A stretch of DNA of 64,000 nucleotides from Sphingomonadaceae bacterium (GTDB lineage: Bacteria > Pseudomonadota > Alphaproteobacteria > Sphingomonadales > Sphingomonadaceae). Positions 31,720 through 41,406 of this stretch are shown here, piece after piece; position 1 is the first letter of the stretch; the number at the start of each line of letters is the position of its first letter. The position numbers were made by a program, and so were the translations under genes. The notes beneath the pieces are model-generated. The model worked only from the letters and a program-made list of their open reading frames with translations. It ran no database searches and was not told the origin of the DNA. The stretch lies in NCBI GenBank assembly GCA_020850455.1, contig JADZEQ010000012.1, positions 1 through 64,000 of the forward strand, given 5' to 3'.

Positions 31720-33993
31720 TCAATCTTCCGAAAATAGCAGCAGGGGGAGGACGGATGCAAAATCATCGGTCCAAAGACGCGCCGGTTTGGTGGTGCTGAG
31801 CGACTGCCATTCGCCGCGCCCGTCGGGCACATTGGCGCTCGCTGCGGTCAGCCGCGCGATGGCCGCCTCGCTGTGCGACATGGCAACCCAGATCGACCCG
31901 GTCCGCGCCAGCAAGCGGTCGGCATCGCTCGGTTCGTCGTAACGCAGCGCCGCTTTCCACCGTCCGCCGACGGTCAAGGCGCGCAGCACCGGTTCCAAAT
32001 CGACAAAGCGATTGGAAATATGCACCAACACCAAGCCATCGGGCTGCACGGCGCGCCCATAAACGTCAAATGCCTCTCGCGTCAGCAGATGGATAGGAAT
32101 AGCGTCGGATGAAAAGGCGTCGACGGCCAGCACATCGATGCTGGCAGGCGCACGTTCGGCCAGTTTCAACCGTGCATCGCCGATGATGATCGGCACGCCC
32201 GCGCCGCAACGCGGCATGAATCCAAAGCGCCCGCTGTCGCGCGCCAGATGGACCATCGCCGGGTCAATTTCATAAAATGTCCATTGCTCGCCCGACTGGC
32301 GATAACAGCTAAGCGTGCCGGTGCCGAGCCCGACGATGGCGATGCGCGCGCCCGCGCCATACAGGCTTTGCGCACGATCAAGCGTCAGGCCGATACCCGA
32401 ATCTGGGCCATAGTAACTGGTGCGTGTCAGTTCGAGGCCCGGTCGCGTCAATTCGGTGCCGTGCAGCGTTGTGCCGTGCGACAGGGTGCGCTGGAGAACG
32501 TCGGGATATTCGCGGATGGTATAGATACCGAAATAACTGCGCGTCCTGTCCCCGCTCAGCGACAATTTCATCGTCGCGACCCCGCCGATGCCAATCATCA
32601 GCGCCATCAGGCTGACAAGAAAGGGCAATCGCCAGCCGATGGAAAGCAGCCCGACAATTACCAGCGCCAAAATCACCGCCTCCTGAAAGGGGGTGGCGGC
32701 GGCGGTCCAAATCTGGGTGATGTAAAGACCAAGCCCGGCGGCAATCAGGCACAGGCCCAATATAAGGGTCCAATGCCATGCGCGCGGAATGCGCAGCCAA
32801 TCGGCCCAGGGGATGAGCGGGGGCAGCGGCACCAGCATTGCAGCGGCCAGCACCAGCAAGGGATGTTCATAGACCCAATCGAACATCAAGGGCGCAATCA
32901 GCGCGCAAAACAGCCCGCCCAATGCACCGCCAACCGCCATCATCAGATAGAAAAAGGTCAGTCGGTCGGGCTCGGGGCGGGCCGCATAAAGGCGGCTGTG
33001 CAAAGCTACCGCAACGGTGAACAGCATGAACAGGCTGGATGCGGCGATTGGCCCGCCGCCGCTGCCGCTCGACAACATCGAAATTCCGCCCGACAGCAAT
33101 AGCATCGGCGGGGCGAGCAGGCCCAATATCTGTTTGAGGAAGCGTCCCTCGCCAAAAGCGATGGAAAAGCTGAGCAGATAGAGGCCCAGTGGGATCGCCC
33201 AGAGCAGCGGCATGGCCATGATGTCGGTGGTAAGATGCGTCGTCGTTGACAGCATCATCCCCGATGGGACGGCCGACAAAACAATCCATAGCGCGATGGT
33301 GCGCGCGGTCGGGGCGGGGGATGTTGCGGCGTCTTCGGCGGTGCGCGCGGTTGCAGGCGCAGCGCGCATAGCCAGCCATCCGCACCCGACGGTAAGCGCA
33401 AGCAGCAATGCATAGGCCATGCTCCATACATGGCTTTGGGTCAGCAGCGGCAGGCTGGGTTCGACCAACAATGGATAGGCGATCAGCCCGCCAAAGCTGC
33501 CTAGATTGGATGCGGCATAAAGCGCATAGGGGTTGGCACCGGGCGCGCTCACCGCAAACCAGCGCTGGATCAGGGGCGCTTGGGCTGAAATGACCAGCAA
33601 AATGGGGCCGACCGATATCAGCAGCAATTTGGGGACGAAAAAGAAAATATCATAATCGGTCGGCGCATTGAGCGCGGCAAGCCCGATGGGCAAGAACAGC
33701 GCCGCGAACAGCAACAGCGCCCCATGCGCCAGCCATTGGGTGCGTTGGGACAGGCGCGCAATGCCATGCGCCCAGCCATATCCGGCGAGCAGCAGCGCTT
33801 GATAGACGAGCATCGCGCTGTTCCACACCGCTGGCGCGCCGCCCAATCGTGGCAGCGCCATGCGCGCCACCATCGGCTGCACCATGAACAACAGAAAACT
33901 GCCGAGGAAAATGGTCGCGGTGAACAACCAGCGCAGCGCATTGGGCGACAGTGCGCCGTCCTGGACTTTCAAACCAACGACCGCATCATTCAT
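31720..33993 (-). CDS. Fused multi-pass membrane / spermidine synthase-like protein
   Basis: About 757 aa. The N-terminal half has roughly ten or more hydrophobic segments (for example FTATIFLGSFLLFMVQPMVARM). The C-terminal about 250 aa resemble a spermidine synthase-type Rossmann domain (IAIVGLGTGTLSCY, YEIDPAM, VDAFSSDAIPIHLLT). Such fused MFS/spermidine synthase proteins are widespread, but few have a proven reaction; aminopropyl transfer is only one possibility. The ATG overlaps the GNAT stop as ATGA, so translation is coupled. The ORF-track start extends 105 codons too far. Confidence 0.9.
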   Translation of the reverse strand: MNDAVVGLKVQDGALSPNALRWLFTATIFLGSFLLFMVQPMVARMALPRLGGAPAVWNSAMLVYQALLLAGYGWAHGIARLSQRTQWLAHGALLLFAALFLPIGLAALNAPTDYDIFFFVPKLLLISVGPILLVISAQAPLIQRWFAVSAPGANPYALYAASNLGSFGGLIAYPLLVEPSLPLLTQSHVWSMAYALLLALTVGCGWLAMRAAPATARTAEDAATSPAPTARTIALWIVLSAVPSGMMLSTTTHLTTDIMAMPLLWAIPLGLYLLSFSIAFGEGRFLKQILGLLAPPMLLLSGGISMLSSGSGGGPIAASSLFMLFTVAVALHSRLYAARPEPDRLTFFYLMMAVGGALGGLFCALIAPLMFDWVYEHPLLVLAAAMLVPLPPLIPWADWLRIPRAWHWTLILGLCLIAAGLGLYITQIWTAAATPFQEAVILALVIVGLLSIGWRLPFLVSLMALMIGIGGVATMKLSLSGDRTRSYFGIYTIREYPDVLQRTLSHGTTLHGTELTRPGLELTRTSYYGPDSGIGLTLDRAQSLYGAGARIAIVGLGTGTLSCYRQSGEQWTFYEIDPAMVHLARDSGRFGFMPRCGAGVPIIIGDARLKLAERAPASIDVLAVDAFSSDAIPIHLLTREAFDVYGRAVQPDGLVLVHISNRFVDLEPVLRALTVGGRWKAALRYDEPSDADRLLARTGSIWVAMSHSEAAIARLTAASANVPDGRGEWQSLSTTKPARLWTDDFASVLPLLLFSED

Positions 33994-34541
33994 ACCATCC
34001 AATCCCCCCGATCGATGCGATAGACAATTTGGTCTGCCACATCGTCCCCATATCCATCCAGCCGATGGTCGAATTCGCGCGCCCGCACCATCCCCAATCG
34101 TTGCATCAGCCCCCATGAAGCGGCATTTTGCTTGACCGTATAGGCCAAAATCTGCGCCATACCGATGGTGCTGAACCCATGGGTCAGACACGCCTCTGCC
34201 GCTTCGCGGGCATAGCCTTGTCCCCATGCATCTTGGCGCAAGCGCCAGCCGATTTCGGTGCGCCCGTCGACCGGGCTGCCCGGTCGGTCGGTAACATAAA
34301 GCCCACAAAAGCCGATCAATTGCCCGTCACTTTGCCGTTCAACCAGCCAGAAACAATGGCCATGCGCGACCTGACAGGCGGTCATGCGTGCATATAATCT
34401 TTCATATGTTTCTGCCTGCCCAACCCCGCCTAGCCATTGCATGACTTGGGGGGTATTGAGCGCCGCCATGAACGGTGCGACGTCACCGCTGTCCCATGTC
34501 CTGAGGCGCAGCCGTGCGGTTTCCAACATGGTTTCGGCCAT
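33990..34541 (-). CDS. GNAT N-acetyltransferase (RimJ/RimL-like)
   Basis: A 183-aa GCN5-related acetyltransferase: ETARLRLRTW at the start is typical of the RimJ/RimL/Acetyltransf_3 group, and WRLRQDAWGQGYAREAA contains the acetyl-CoA pyrophosphate loop. The acceptor could be a protein N-terminus or a small molecule. It begins 7 nt after hemB stops and ends with a 4-nt overlap with the next gene, so it is within the hemB operon. Confidence 0.9.
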   Translation of the reverse strand: MAETMLETARLRLRTWDSGDVAPFMAALNTPQVMQWLGGVGQAETYERLYARMTACQVAHGHCFWLVERQSDGQLIGFCGLYVTDRPGSPVDGRTEIGWRLRQDAWGQGYAREAAEACLTHGFSTIGMAQILAYTVKQNAASWGLMQRLGMVRAREFDHRLDGYGDDVADQIVYRIDRGDWMV

Positions 34542-34548
34542 CGCCCGA

Positions 34549-35538
34549 TCAGCCGTTCAACAGGCGGGCGGCGTCAAGCGCATGATAGGTGAGGACGCCG
34601 CTCGCCCCCGCGCGCTTGAACGCGGTCAGCGTTTCAAGGATTAATGCATCGCGTTCGCCCGCGCCGGCTGCCACCGCAGCCTCAATCATCGCATATTCGC
34701 CCGACACCTGATAGGCATATACCGGCAGATCAAAATTGGCGGCAACCATGGCGACAATGTCGAGATAGGGAAGGCCCGGCTTGACCATCACGCTGTCCGC
34801 GCCTTCATCCACATCCATTGCAACTTCGCGCAAGGCTTCCCGCGCATTGGCGGGGTCCATCTGGTAACTGCGCTTGTCGCCTTTGAGCAGCCCGCGTGAG
34901 CCCACCGCATCGCGGAACGGCCCGTAAAAGGCGCTGGCATATTTGGCGGCATAGCTCATGATCTGGACACGGGCCTGCCCCGCTTCGTCGAGCGCGCCAC
35001 GGATCGCACCGATCCGCCCGTCCATCATATCCGACGGGGCGACAATATCCGCACCCGCCTCGGCCAAGGTTACCGCCTGACGCATCAGCACCGCGACCGT
35101 TGCATCGTTGAGGACATAGCCATTGTCATCGACCAGCCCATCCTGCCCGTGGCTGGTATAGGGGTCGAGCGCGACATCGGCGATGACGCCAATGTCATCG
35201 CCCAGCGCGTCCTTGATCGCGGCAATCGCCCGGCAGACCAGATTGTCGGGATTATGCGCCTCCGCCCCGTCGGGGCTGCGCCGATCGGCGGGCGTATTGG
35301 GGAATAGCGCAACGGCGGGAATATGTGCATCGCGTGCGGCACGCGCGCGATCGACGATCTGGCGCACCCCCCAACGGCTGACACCGGGCAGGCTGGCGAT
35401 GGGCTCTTCGCCATCGCCGCTGGTGACAAACAGCGGCCAGATAAGGTCGTGGGTGGACAGGCTGGTTTCGCGCACCAACGCGCGGCTCCATTGGCTGGCC
35501 CGCGTCCGGCGCAGGCGCGTTGTGGGATATATGCTCAT
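34549..35538 (-). CDS. hemB: Delta-aminolevulinic acid dehydratase (porphobilinogen synthase)
   Basis: A 329-aa enzyme that condenses two 5-aminolevulinates into porphobilinogen for heme. The two active-site Schiff-base lysines are recognisable in YAAKYASAFYGPFRDA and VMVKPGLPYLD. The metal site has DVALDPYTSHGQDG rather than the cysteine-rich zinc form, as in Mg-dependent alphaproteobacterial enzymes. The ATG at 35538 begins MSIYPTTRLRR; the ORF-track TTG is 7 codons upstream. It follows the M23 peptidase gene by 42 nt. Confidence 0.97.
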   Translation of the reverse strand: MSIYPTTRLRRTRASQWSRALVRETSLSTHDLIWPLFVTSGDGEEPIASLPGVSRWGVRQIVDRARAARDAHIPAVALFPNTPADRRSPDGAEAHNPDNLVCRAIAAIKDALGDDIGVIADVALDPYTSHGQDGLVDDNGYVLNDATVAVLMRQAVTLAEAGADIVAPSDMMDGRIGAIRGALDEAGQARVQIMSYAAKYASAFYGPFRDAVGSRGLLKGDKRSYQMDPANAREALREVAMDVDEGADSVMVKPGLPYLDIVAMVAANFDLPVYAYQVSGEYAMIEAAVAAGAGERDALILETLTAFKRAGASGVLTYHALDAARLLNG

Positions 35539-35580
35539 CGGGCGAACGCTATTGCCCAAGGGTAGCCCAAGGTAAAGCGA

Positions 35581-37107
35581 TTAGCGCGCCGTTGCTGTGC
35601 GCGCCGTTGCTGTGCGCGCCGGCGTGCTGGATGTTGCTGGCGTTGCTGGTGGGGCCACCCCGCCGGGGCGCAGCGCGGTCAACATATTCAGCCGTGCGCG
35701 AAAGGCTGCAAGGTCGCCGCCTGACAATATGGCGCGGGTTTGGAACCGGGCCGACAATGGGTTGACCGGGGTGCCGTTGCGGTAAAGTTCATAGTGGAGG
35801 TGGGGGCCGGTCGACAGGCCAGAAGTCCCGACATAGCCGATGACTTGGCCGCGCCGAACATTTTGGCCATTGGTGACGGCAATACGGCTCATATGACCAT
35901 AGCCGGTGCCAAGCCCGCCGCCATGCTGGACACGGACATAACGGCCATATCCGCCGCGATAGCCCGCATAATCGACCCTGCCGTCGCTCACCGCATAGAC
36001 TGGCGAGCCAAAGGGAGCACCAAAATCAATCCCCGCATGCATACGCACATAGCCCAAAATCGGGTGGCGGCGCATACCAAAGGGGGACGTCATTCGGCCC
36101 GAAACCGGCGCGGCCAGCCCCGCGCGTTGCTGGCCAACCCCCGATGCTTCAAACCATTGGCGGTTGCCCTCCACCGTCCAGGGCAACATGCGCAACCGGG
36201 CGCGACCACCCTGCATCAAACCGGCGTAGAGCAGTTCGCCAAATTCGCTTTCGCCGGTTTCGGCGCGGCGGTGGGCGACAATGATGTCAAATTCATCATC
36301 CGCGCGAATGTCGCGGCTGACCGAAATTTGCCCGGCAATGACACGTAAATAGCTTTGAACGATGCTGGGTGGCACCCCAGCGGCGCGGGCGGTGCGATAC
36401 AGGCTCCCCCCCACTTTGCCGCGTATGCGCAGCGGCGTGTCATCCACGGCGATCGCAATCCGGTCCATCGCCAGTGCATTGCCTTGCCGCGCCATTTCGA
36501 GCCTGAGGTCGAGCCGCGCGCGAAATGCCAGCGATTCGAGCGGGCGGGGTTGGCTGGTCTGGGCACGGCGGCCCAAGACAATGTCAAATCGGGTGCCCGG
36601 CGTTATATCGTCGAGCGCGATGGCGCTCGATACCATTGTGGCGATGCGCGCCGCTTCGCCGCCGCCAACCCCCGAACGTTCGAGCAAACGGGTGAAGCTG
36701 TCGCCCTGACCCAGCGTTGCGGTCAATTCAATGCGTGGGCGTTCAGGCGCCACCGCCAGCGGTTGGACAAGGTCATTTGCTGCCATGCGTCGCCCGCTGT
36801 CGCCGCCCCACGCCATTGGCGCGATGACTTGTGCGCGGGCAAATTGGTAATCGCGCGGGCGCATGGGCGCTTCGCGCGCCTCGACCGGGCTGATACCCGA
36901 CCACATGAAAAAGGCTGCACAACACAGGAACAGGAAACTTGCCATTCCGCGCCACCAATGGGTGGTGCCAATGTCCTGCCCCAAATCGGGAGTCCAATCT
37001 ATGTCGTGGAATCGTTCTTCGATGCTTTGGCGCATGCCGGGTACGGCTTCAGCCGACAGCACAACTGCACCTGTCGCCATCCCATCCCGAATACGGCCCT
37101 CAAACAT
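35581..37107 (-). CDS. M23 family metallopeptidase (membrane-anchored endopeptidase)
   Basis: About 508 aa. A cytoplasmic N-terminus is followed by a transmembrane segment (MASFLFLCCAAFFMW). A periplasmic region with an LysM/OapA-like part (GDSFTRLLERSGV) then leads to a C-terminal LytM/M23 domain with the zinc ligands in MHAGIDFG and PHLHYELY. It probably cleaves peptidoglycan cross-links, like MepM. The extreme C-terminus is low complexity (TPARTATARTATAR), encoded by 15-bp tandem repeats at 35584-35613. The start ATG is the first in the ORF after a TTG. Confidence 0.93.
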   Translation of the reverse strand: MFEGRIRDGMATGAVVLSAEAVPGMRQSIEERFHDIDWTPDLGQDIGTTHWWRGMASFLFLCCAAFFMWSGISPVEAREAPMRPRDYQFARAQVIAPMAWGGDSGRRMAANDLVQPLAVAPERPRIELTATLGQGDSFTRLLERSGVGGGEAARIATMVSSAIALDDITPGTRFDIVLGRRAQTSQPRPLESLAFRARLDLRLEMARQGNALAMDRIAIAVDDTPLRIRGKVGGSLYRTARAAGVPPSIVQSYLRVIAGQISVSRDIRADDEFDIIVAHRRAETGESEFGELLYAGLMQGGRARLRMLPWTVEGNRQWFEASGVGQQRAGLAAPVSGRMTSPFGMRRHPILGYVRMHAGIDFGAPFGSPVYAVSDGRVDYAGYRGGYGRYVRVQHGGGLGTGYGHMSRIAVTNGQNVRRGQVIGYVGTSGLSTGPHLHYELYRNGTPVNPLSARFQTRAILSGGDLAAFRARLNMLTALRPGGVAPPATPATSSTPARTATARTATAR

Positions 37108-37308
37108 CGCCAAAAATATACCCCATTTGGCGGCGCGCCGCTGCGCCTTCGCCGAAAAATTGACCTAGGCACAACATGGTTAATGTCAATTTAAGGCGCG
37201 CCGTCGGCACGCCTCCATGCGATGAGGGTCGCTATATGTGCGGCAAAAGGTGTGGGCATCGCCATTTTGCCATTGGCGCATTGCTCCACTTGCGGCAAAC
37301 AGCGCCGC

Positions 37309-40300
37309 ATGTCGCATAACAAGATCCTCCCCCTCAAAGCCGTGATTGGCCCCACCAATACCGGCAAAACCCATTTGGCGGTCGAACGCATGCTCGGCCA
37401 CAGCAGCGGGATGATCGGTTTTCCGCTGCGATTGTTGGCGCGCGAAATTTACGACAGGGTGGTGGCTGCGCGCGGCGAAGGCGCGGCGGCGCTGGTCACC
37501 GGCGAAGAACGTATCTGGCCGACTGGCGCGCGCTATATCCTCTCAACCGTAGAGGCGATGCCAAGCCTTGACCCTGCCGATGCGCCGGCCTTTGTCGCGG
37601 TGGATGAAGCGCAATTGGGGGCGGACAGCGAACGTGGCCATGTATTTACATCGCGCCTTCTCCATGCGCGCGGGCGCGAAGAAACGATGATCTTGGGTTC
37701 GGGCGGCCTTCGCGGGATATTGCGCGACCTCCTGCCCGATGCAGATATTTCGGGTCGCCCCCGTTTTTCGACGCTGCGGTATAGCGGACCCGCCAAATTG
37801 TCGCGCCTGCCCAAACGCAGCGCGATCATCGCCTTTTCGGCAGAGGAAGTATACGAAATTGCAGAGGGGTTGCGGCGCATTTCGGGCGGTGCCGCCGTTG
37901 TTATGGGCGCATTGTCGCCGCGCACCCGCAATGCGCAGGTTGCAATGTTCCAGTCGGGGGAGGTGGATTATCTGGTCGCCACCGACGCGGTGGGGATGGG
38001 GCTCAACCTAGATGTTGATCATGTCGCCTTTGCCAGTCTCAACAAATTTGACGGTCATCGCCATCGGCGGCTGACGATCAGCGAAATGGCGCAGATTGCC
38101 GGTCGTGCGGGCCGCCACCAGCGCGACGGCAGTTTCGGAACGGTTGGCGGGGAAACCATCCTCGACGAGGCGGAGATTGCGGCGATAGAGGAACATGCCA
38201 TCCCGCCGGTCGAACGGCTATATTGGCGTGATCCTAATCCCACGATGGATGATGTGCCGGGCCTGATTGCCGCCCTTGAAACCGCGCCGGATCACCCGCG
38301 GCTAATTGCCGCCCCTGCAGCCAGCGATTTACTGGCGCTGAAACGCCTGGCCGACGATGGTGAAGCCATGGCGCGGGTGACCGACAGTGATGCTGTGCGC
38401 CGCCTGTGGAACGTCTGTGCCATCCCTGATTTCCGCAAGGCGGGGCCGGAAATGCATGGCCGCCTCATTTCCCGCCTGTGGCGCGACATTTCGGGCGACA
38501 AAGGCCATGTCGATGCCGATTGGTTCCATGGCGCGCTGGCGCAAATAGATAATGTCGATGGCCCGGTGGATATATTGGCATCGCGCCTCCAGAATGTGCG
38601 TGATTTTTGTTATATTGCGCAGCGTGACGATTGGTTGGCCGACGCGCCCGCCGGGGCGGCGGCGGCACGCGCGGTTGAACAGAAATTGTCCGACGCGCTC
38701 CACGCCGCGCTGACCCAGCGGTTTGTTGACCGGCGCACCAGCGTCTTGTTACGCGCGCTGGGGCAGGGGGCAGATGCGCTCAGTGTCGCCATCGATGACA
38801 GTGATGGCAGCGTGCGGGTGGAGGGTGAACGGATCGGCGCGCTCCACGGCTTTGCCTTTCGCGTGGATGCAGCGGCGGGCGCGCGGACGCAAAAAATGCT
38901 GCTCGCAGCGGCAGAAAAATATCTGCAGGTCGAATTGGCGCGCCGCGCCAGCCTGCTCGCTGCGTCAGAGGATAGTGCCTTTGCCATCGACATCGCTGGC
39001 GATGCGGTCGCCGTTAAATGGCATGGTGTTGAGGTCGCGCAGCTGGTTCGCGGCCGCCACCTGCTCAGCCCCATGGTGCGGCTCCTGCCCGAAGTGGCGG
39101 CGCTCGATGCCAGTATCGCCGCTGCGGTAAAGGGACGGATCGAACAATTTACCGATCATGGTATTGCCCAGCATATGCGCGCGCTCCTGACGCTGGCATC
39201 CCGCGCGCGGGATATTGAGACCCCGGCCAATTTGCGCGCCATTTTTGCCGGTGTCGTCGAAGGCGGCGGCTTTGCAACGCGGCGATTGTTGCGTCAGTCC
39301 ATTCAGGCGCTGAGTGGTGAGGAGCGCAGCCTGCTGCGTCGCGCCGAATTGCGCCCTGGCTCGGCATATATTTATGTGCGCAGCCTCTTGCGGCCCGCCC
39401 CATTGCGCTGGGTCGCGGCGCTCGATGCGGCTTGGCATGGCCGTCCACCGGTTGTGCCACCCGAAGGTGCGCCAGCGGTGGTCGCGCGCGATGGCGAAGT
39501 GCCCGCCCGCCTGCCGGGCTATTTTCCGCTGGGGCAAAGCTGGCTGCGGATCGATATGCTCGAAAAATTGGCGGAGGATGCGCACCGTGGCCGTGTGACG
39601 CAGGCGGAGGGCAAGGCCCCTGCCGCGCCGCAGCAGGCTGCAACGCCCGCCGAAAATATTGTCGATGCGCCGGTAATGGTGGAAACCACGGTGGAAGGCG
39701 AAGCCCAATCCGCCGCCGAAGCTGCACCCGAACCTATCGCTGAATCTGTGACGAGCCCGGCCGAAACCCCGCCGCATCCGCGCGCCTTTCGGATTGACCC
39801 ATCGCTCGGCCGGTCAATCGGCATGGGCTATGCCGACCGGTTGCTGGCACTCGGCGCCTTGGGCTTTCGTTCGATTGCCGCGCCGCCCGAGGATATGGCT
39901 GACGAGGCTAAAATATGGTGGCGTTGGGACGGGCTTGCCGGGGATGAGCGGCCACGTTCTGGCGCCCGTAACGGCCAACGTAATGGACAGCGTAATCGCG
40001 GGCGCCAGCCACAGGCCGAAGCGACGGGGGAAGCGACGGGTGCGCGCGCGGCGCACACACGCCATAATCGTGCGGGTGATCAGCTGGCACGCGCGCGTAA
40101 GGATGGGCGCAAGGATGGAAATGGCGACAGGCGCAAGGATCGGCAGCAGGATGGGCCGCGCCGTGACCAGCACCGCGACAGGCCATCGGGCGGTCAGCGC
40201 CCGCGCCATGTTGATGGGCGGCGTATCGCACGCGAACGTGAAATAGCGGCGCATTCGCCCTTTGCCGCGCTCAAGGATATGATGGCCGCTGCCAAACCCG

Positions 40301-40350
40301 ACGCGCGTAACCCGCAAAAGGTGGATGATGGTGATACGCCTGCCGATTGA
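37309..40350 (+). CDS. Suv3-like superfamily 2 RNA helicase
   Basis: About 1013 aa. Walker A is GPTNTGKT at residue 13, the DExH-type box is VDEAQL, and the helicase C-terminal motif QIAGRAGRHQRDG follows. This arrangement matches the alphaproteobacterial relatives of the mitochondrial Suv3 helicase, an RNA-degradosome component in eukaryotes. The last about 150 residues are highly basic and low complexity (GQRNGQRNRGRQP, RKDGRKDGNGDRRKDR), as expected of an RNA-binding tail. The ATG at 37309 is chosen because it sits just before the conserved start. An S4-domain RNA-binding protein follows after 18 nt. Confidence 0.93.
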   Translation: MSHNKILPLKAVIGPTNTGKTHLAVERMLGHSSGMIGFPLRLLAREIYDRVVAARGEGAAALVTGEERIWPTGARYILSTVEAMPSLDPADAPAFVAVDEAQLGADSERGHVFTSRLLHARGREETMILGSGGLRGILRDLLPDADISGRPRFSTLRYSGPAKLSRLPKRSAIIAFSAEEVYEIAEGLRRISGGAAVVMGALSPRTRNAQVAMFQSGEVDYLVATDAVGMGLNLDVDHVAFASLNKFDGHRHRRLTISEMAQIAGRAGRHQRDGSFGTVGGETILDEAEIAAIEEHAIPPVERLYWRDPNPTMDDVPGLIAALETAPDHPRLIAAPAASDLLALKRLADDGEAMARVTDSDAVRRLWNVCAIPDFRKAGPEMHGRLISRLWRDISGDKGHVDADWFHGALAQIDNVDGPVDILASRLQNVRDFCYIAQRDDWLADAPAGAAAARAVEQKLSDALHAALTQRFVDRRTSVLLRALGQGADALSVAIDDSDGSVRVEGERIGALHGFAFRVDAAAGARTQKMLLAAAEKYLQVELARRASLLAASEDSAFAIDIAGDAVAVKWHGVEVAQLVRGRHLLSPMVRLLPEVAALDASIAAAVKGRIEQFTDHGIAQHMRALLTLASRARDIETPANLRAIFAGVVEGGGFATRRLLRQSIQALSGEERSLLRRAELRPGSAYIYVRSLLRPAPLRWVAALDAAWHGRPPVVPPEGAPAVVARDGEVPARLPGYFPLGQSWLRIDMLEKLAEDAHRGRVTQAEGKAPAAPQQAATPAENIVDAPVMVETTVEGEAQSAAEAAPEPIAESVTSPAETPPHPRAFRIDPSLGRSIGMGYADRLLALGALGFRSIAAPPEDMADEAKIWWRWDGLAGDERPRSGARNGQRNGQRNRGRQPQAEATGEATGARAAHTRHNRAGDQLARARKDGRKDGNGDRRKDRQQDGPRRDQHRDRPSGGQRPRHVDGRRIAREREIAAHSPFAALKDMMAAAKPDARNPQKVDDGDTPAD

Positions 40351-40368
40351 GCCATTTGAGCGACGCCA

Positions 40369-40635
40369 GTGACCAATGGTGCGATACGCATCGACAAATT
40401 GCTATGGTATCTGCGCTTCGCCAAAACGCGCGACGTGGCGCAGAAAATGGTGATGGCAGGGCATATTCGCGTCAATGGACGGCGGGTCGAACGCGCGTCC
40501 CATACTGTCCATGTCGATGACCTTATCGTTTTGCCGTGGGGGTCGGGCGCGCGCGCCATCCGCATCAGCCATATTCCCACCCGCCGTGGCCCGGCTATCG
40601 AAGCGCAAAGCCATTATATCGGCGCCGATACTTGA
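40369..40635 (+). CDS. S4-domain RNA-binding protein (Hsp15-like)
   Basis: An 88-aa protein consisting of an S4 domain (IRIDKLLWYLRFAKTRDVAQ, then GHIRVNGRRVERASHTV). It resembles Hsp15/HslR, which binds stalled 50S subunits carrying nascent chains, but is shorter. It starts with GTG. It is located directly after the Suv3-like helicase, so an RNA- or ribosome-related unit is likely. The same order is common among sphingomonads and rhizobia as far as I recall. Confidence 0.9.
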   Translation: MTNGAIRIDKLLWYLRFAKTRDVAQKMVMAGHIRVNGRRVERASHTVHVDDLIVLPWGSGARAIRISHIPTRRGPAIEAQSHYIGADT

Positions 40636-40700
40636 CGGCGCGCCCCGCCCGCGCTTAGCAGCAGAGCTGACCAAATCGCATTTCGGGGAAATATTCTGCC

Positions 40701-41039
40701 ATGACCTATGTCGTCACCGACGCCTGCATCCGCTGCAAATATATGGATTGTGTGGAGGTTTGCCCGGTCGATTGTTTCTACGAGGGCGAGAATATGCTCG
40801 TCATCAACCCCAGCGAATGTATCGATTGCGGCGTGTGCGAACCCGAATGTCCGGCAGAGGCGATTTTGCCCGACACCGAAAGCGGGCTGGAGCAATGGCT
40901 GGAATTGAACGCCACCTATTCAGCCCAATGGCCCAACATCACCACCAAAAAGGACAGCCCCGACGACGCCGATGAACATAAGGGCGTGGAAGGTAAGTTC
41001 GACAAATATTTCTCCGCCGAACCGGGTGAGGGCGATTAA
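40701..41039 (+). CDS. fdxA: Seven-iron ferredoxin FdxA
   Basis: A 112-aa ferredoxin with [20 protein letters not shown] and [12 protein letters not shown], the cysteine spacing of [3Fe-4S][4Fe-4S] ferredoxins such as Azotobacter FdI. The C-terminal extension ([11 protein letters not shown]) is also typical. It is a soluble electron carrier with unclear physiological partners; in principle it could serve the P450 elsewhere in the window, but no linkage is visible. It ends 366 nt before carD. Confidence 0.97.
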   Translation: MTYVVTDACIRCKYMDCVEVCPVDCFYEGENMLVINPSECIDCGVCEPECPAEAILPDTESGLEQWLELNATYSAQWPNITTKKDSPDDADEHKGVEGKFDKYFSAEPGEGD

Positions 41040-41406
41040 TCCACCCCATTACGCGCACAGTGGGCGGGCGCTGGTAATTTTGTTGCTAATCTGCTATTGG
41101 AGTCGCCAACAGTTTGGCTTTTCGTCCGTTTTTGACGGACGCAGAGTCTACTGACGGATTAGCTGGGATTGGATTTTGCCTTTGCCCTTGGTTGCGCGCC
41201 GCAGCAGCGGTTCGGCAATATGGGGTGGATTTGCCAAAGGATCGTATCGGGCCATTTTTGGTCACCCTCGCCATATGCCTTGCGCTTCGGCCAAGGGGCG
41301 CGGTGCTGCGAATTTCTGGCATATGGGCAAACCCCTCTCTTGGCGCATCCGGTTTCGGGCAAGCGGCGCACATCCCCACATGCGCCGCGCGTTGAAAGGA
41401 ATAAAT
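41040..41406. other. Intergenic region before carD, no gene seen
   Basis: These 367 nt carry no convincing coding frame. The short ORFs listed here overlap one another and lack a Shine-Dalgarno. A small hairpin (GTCCG / CGGAC near 41126-41142) could end fdxA transcription. The carD Shine-Dalgarno GAAAGGA lies at 41394-41400. A long leader for carD is possible. Confidence 0.6.
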
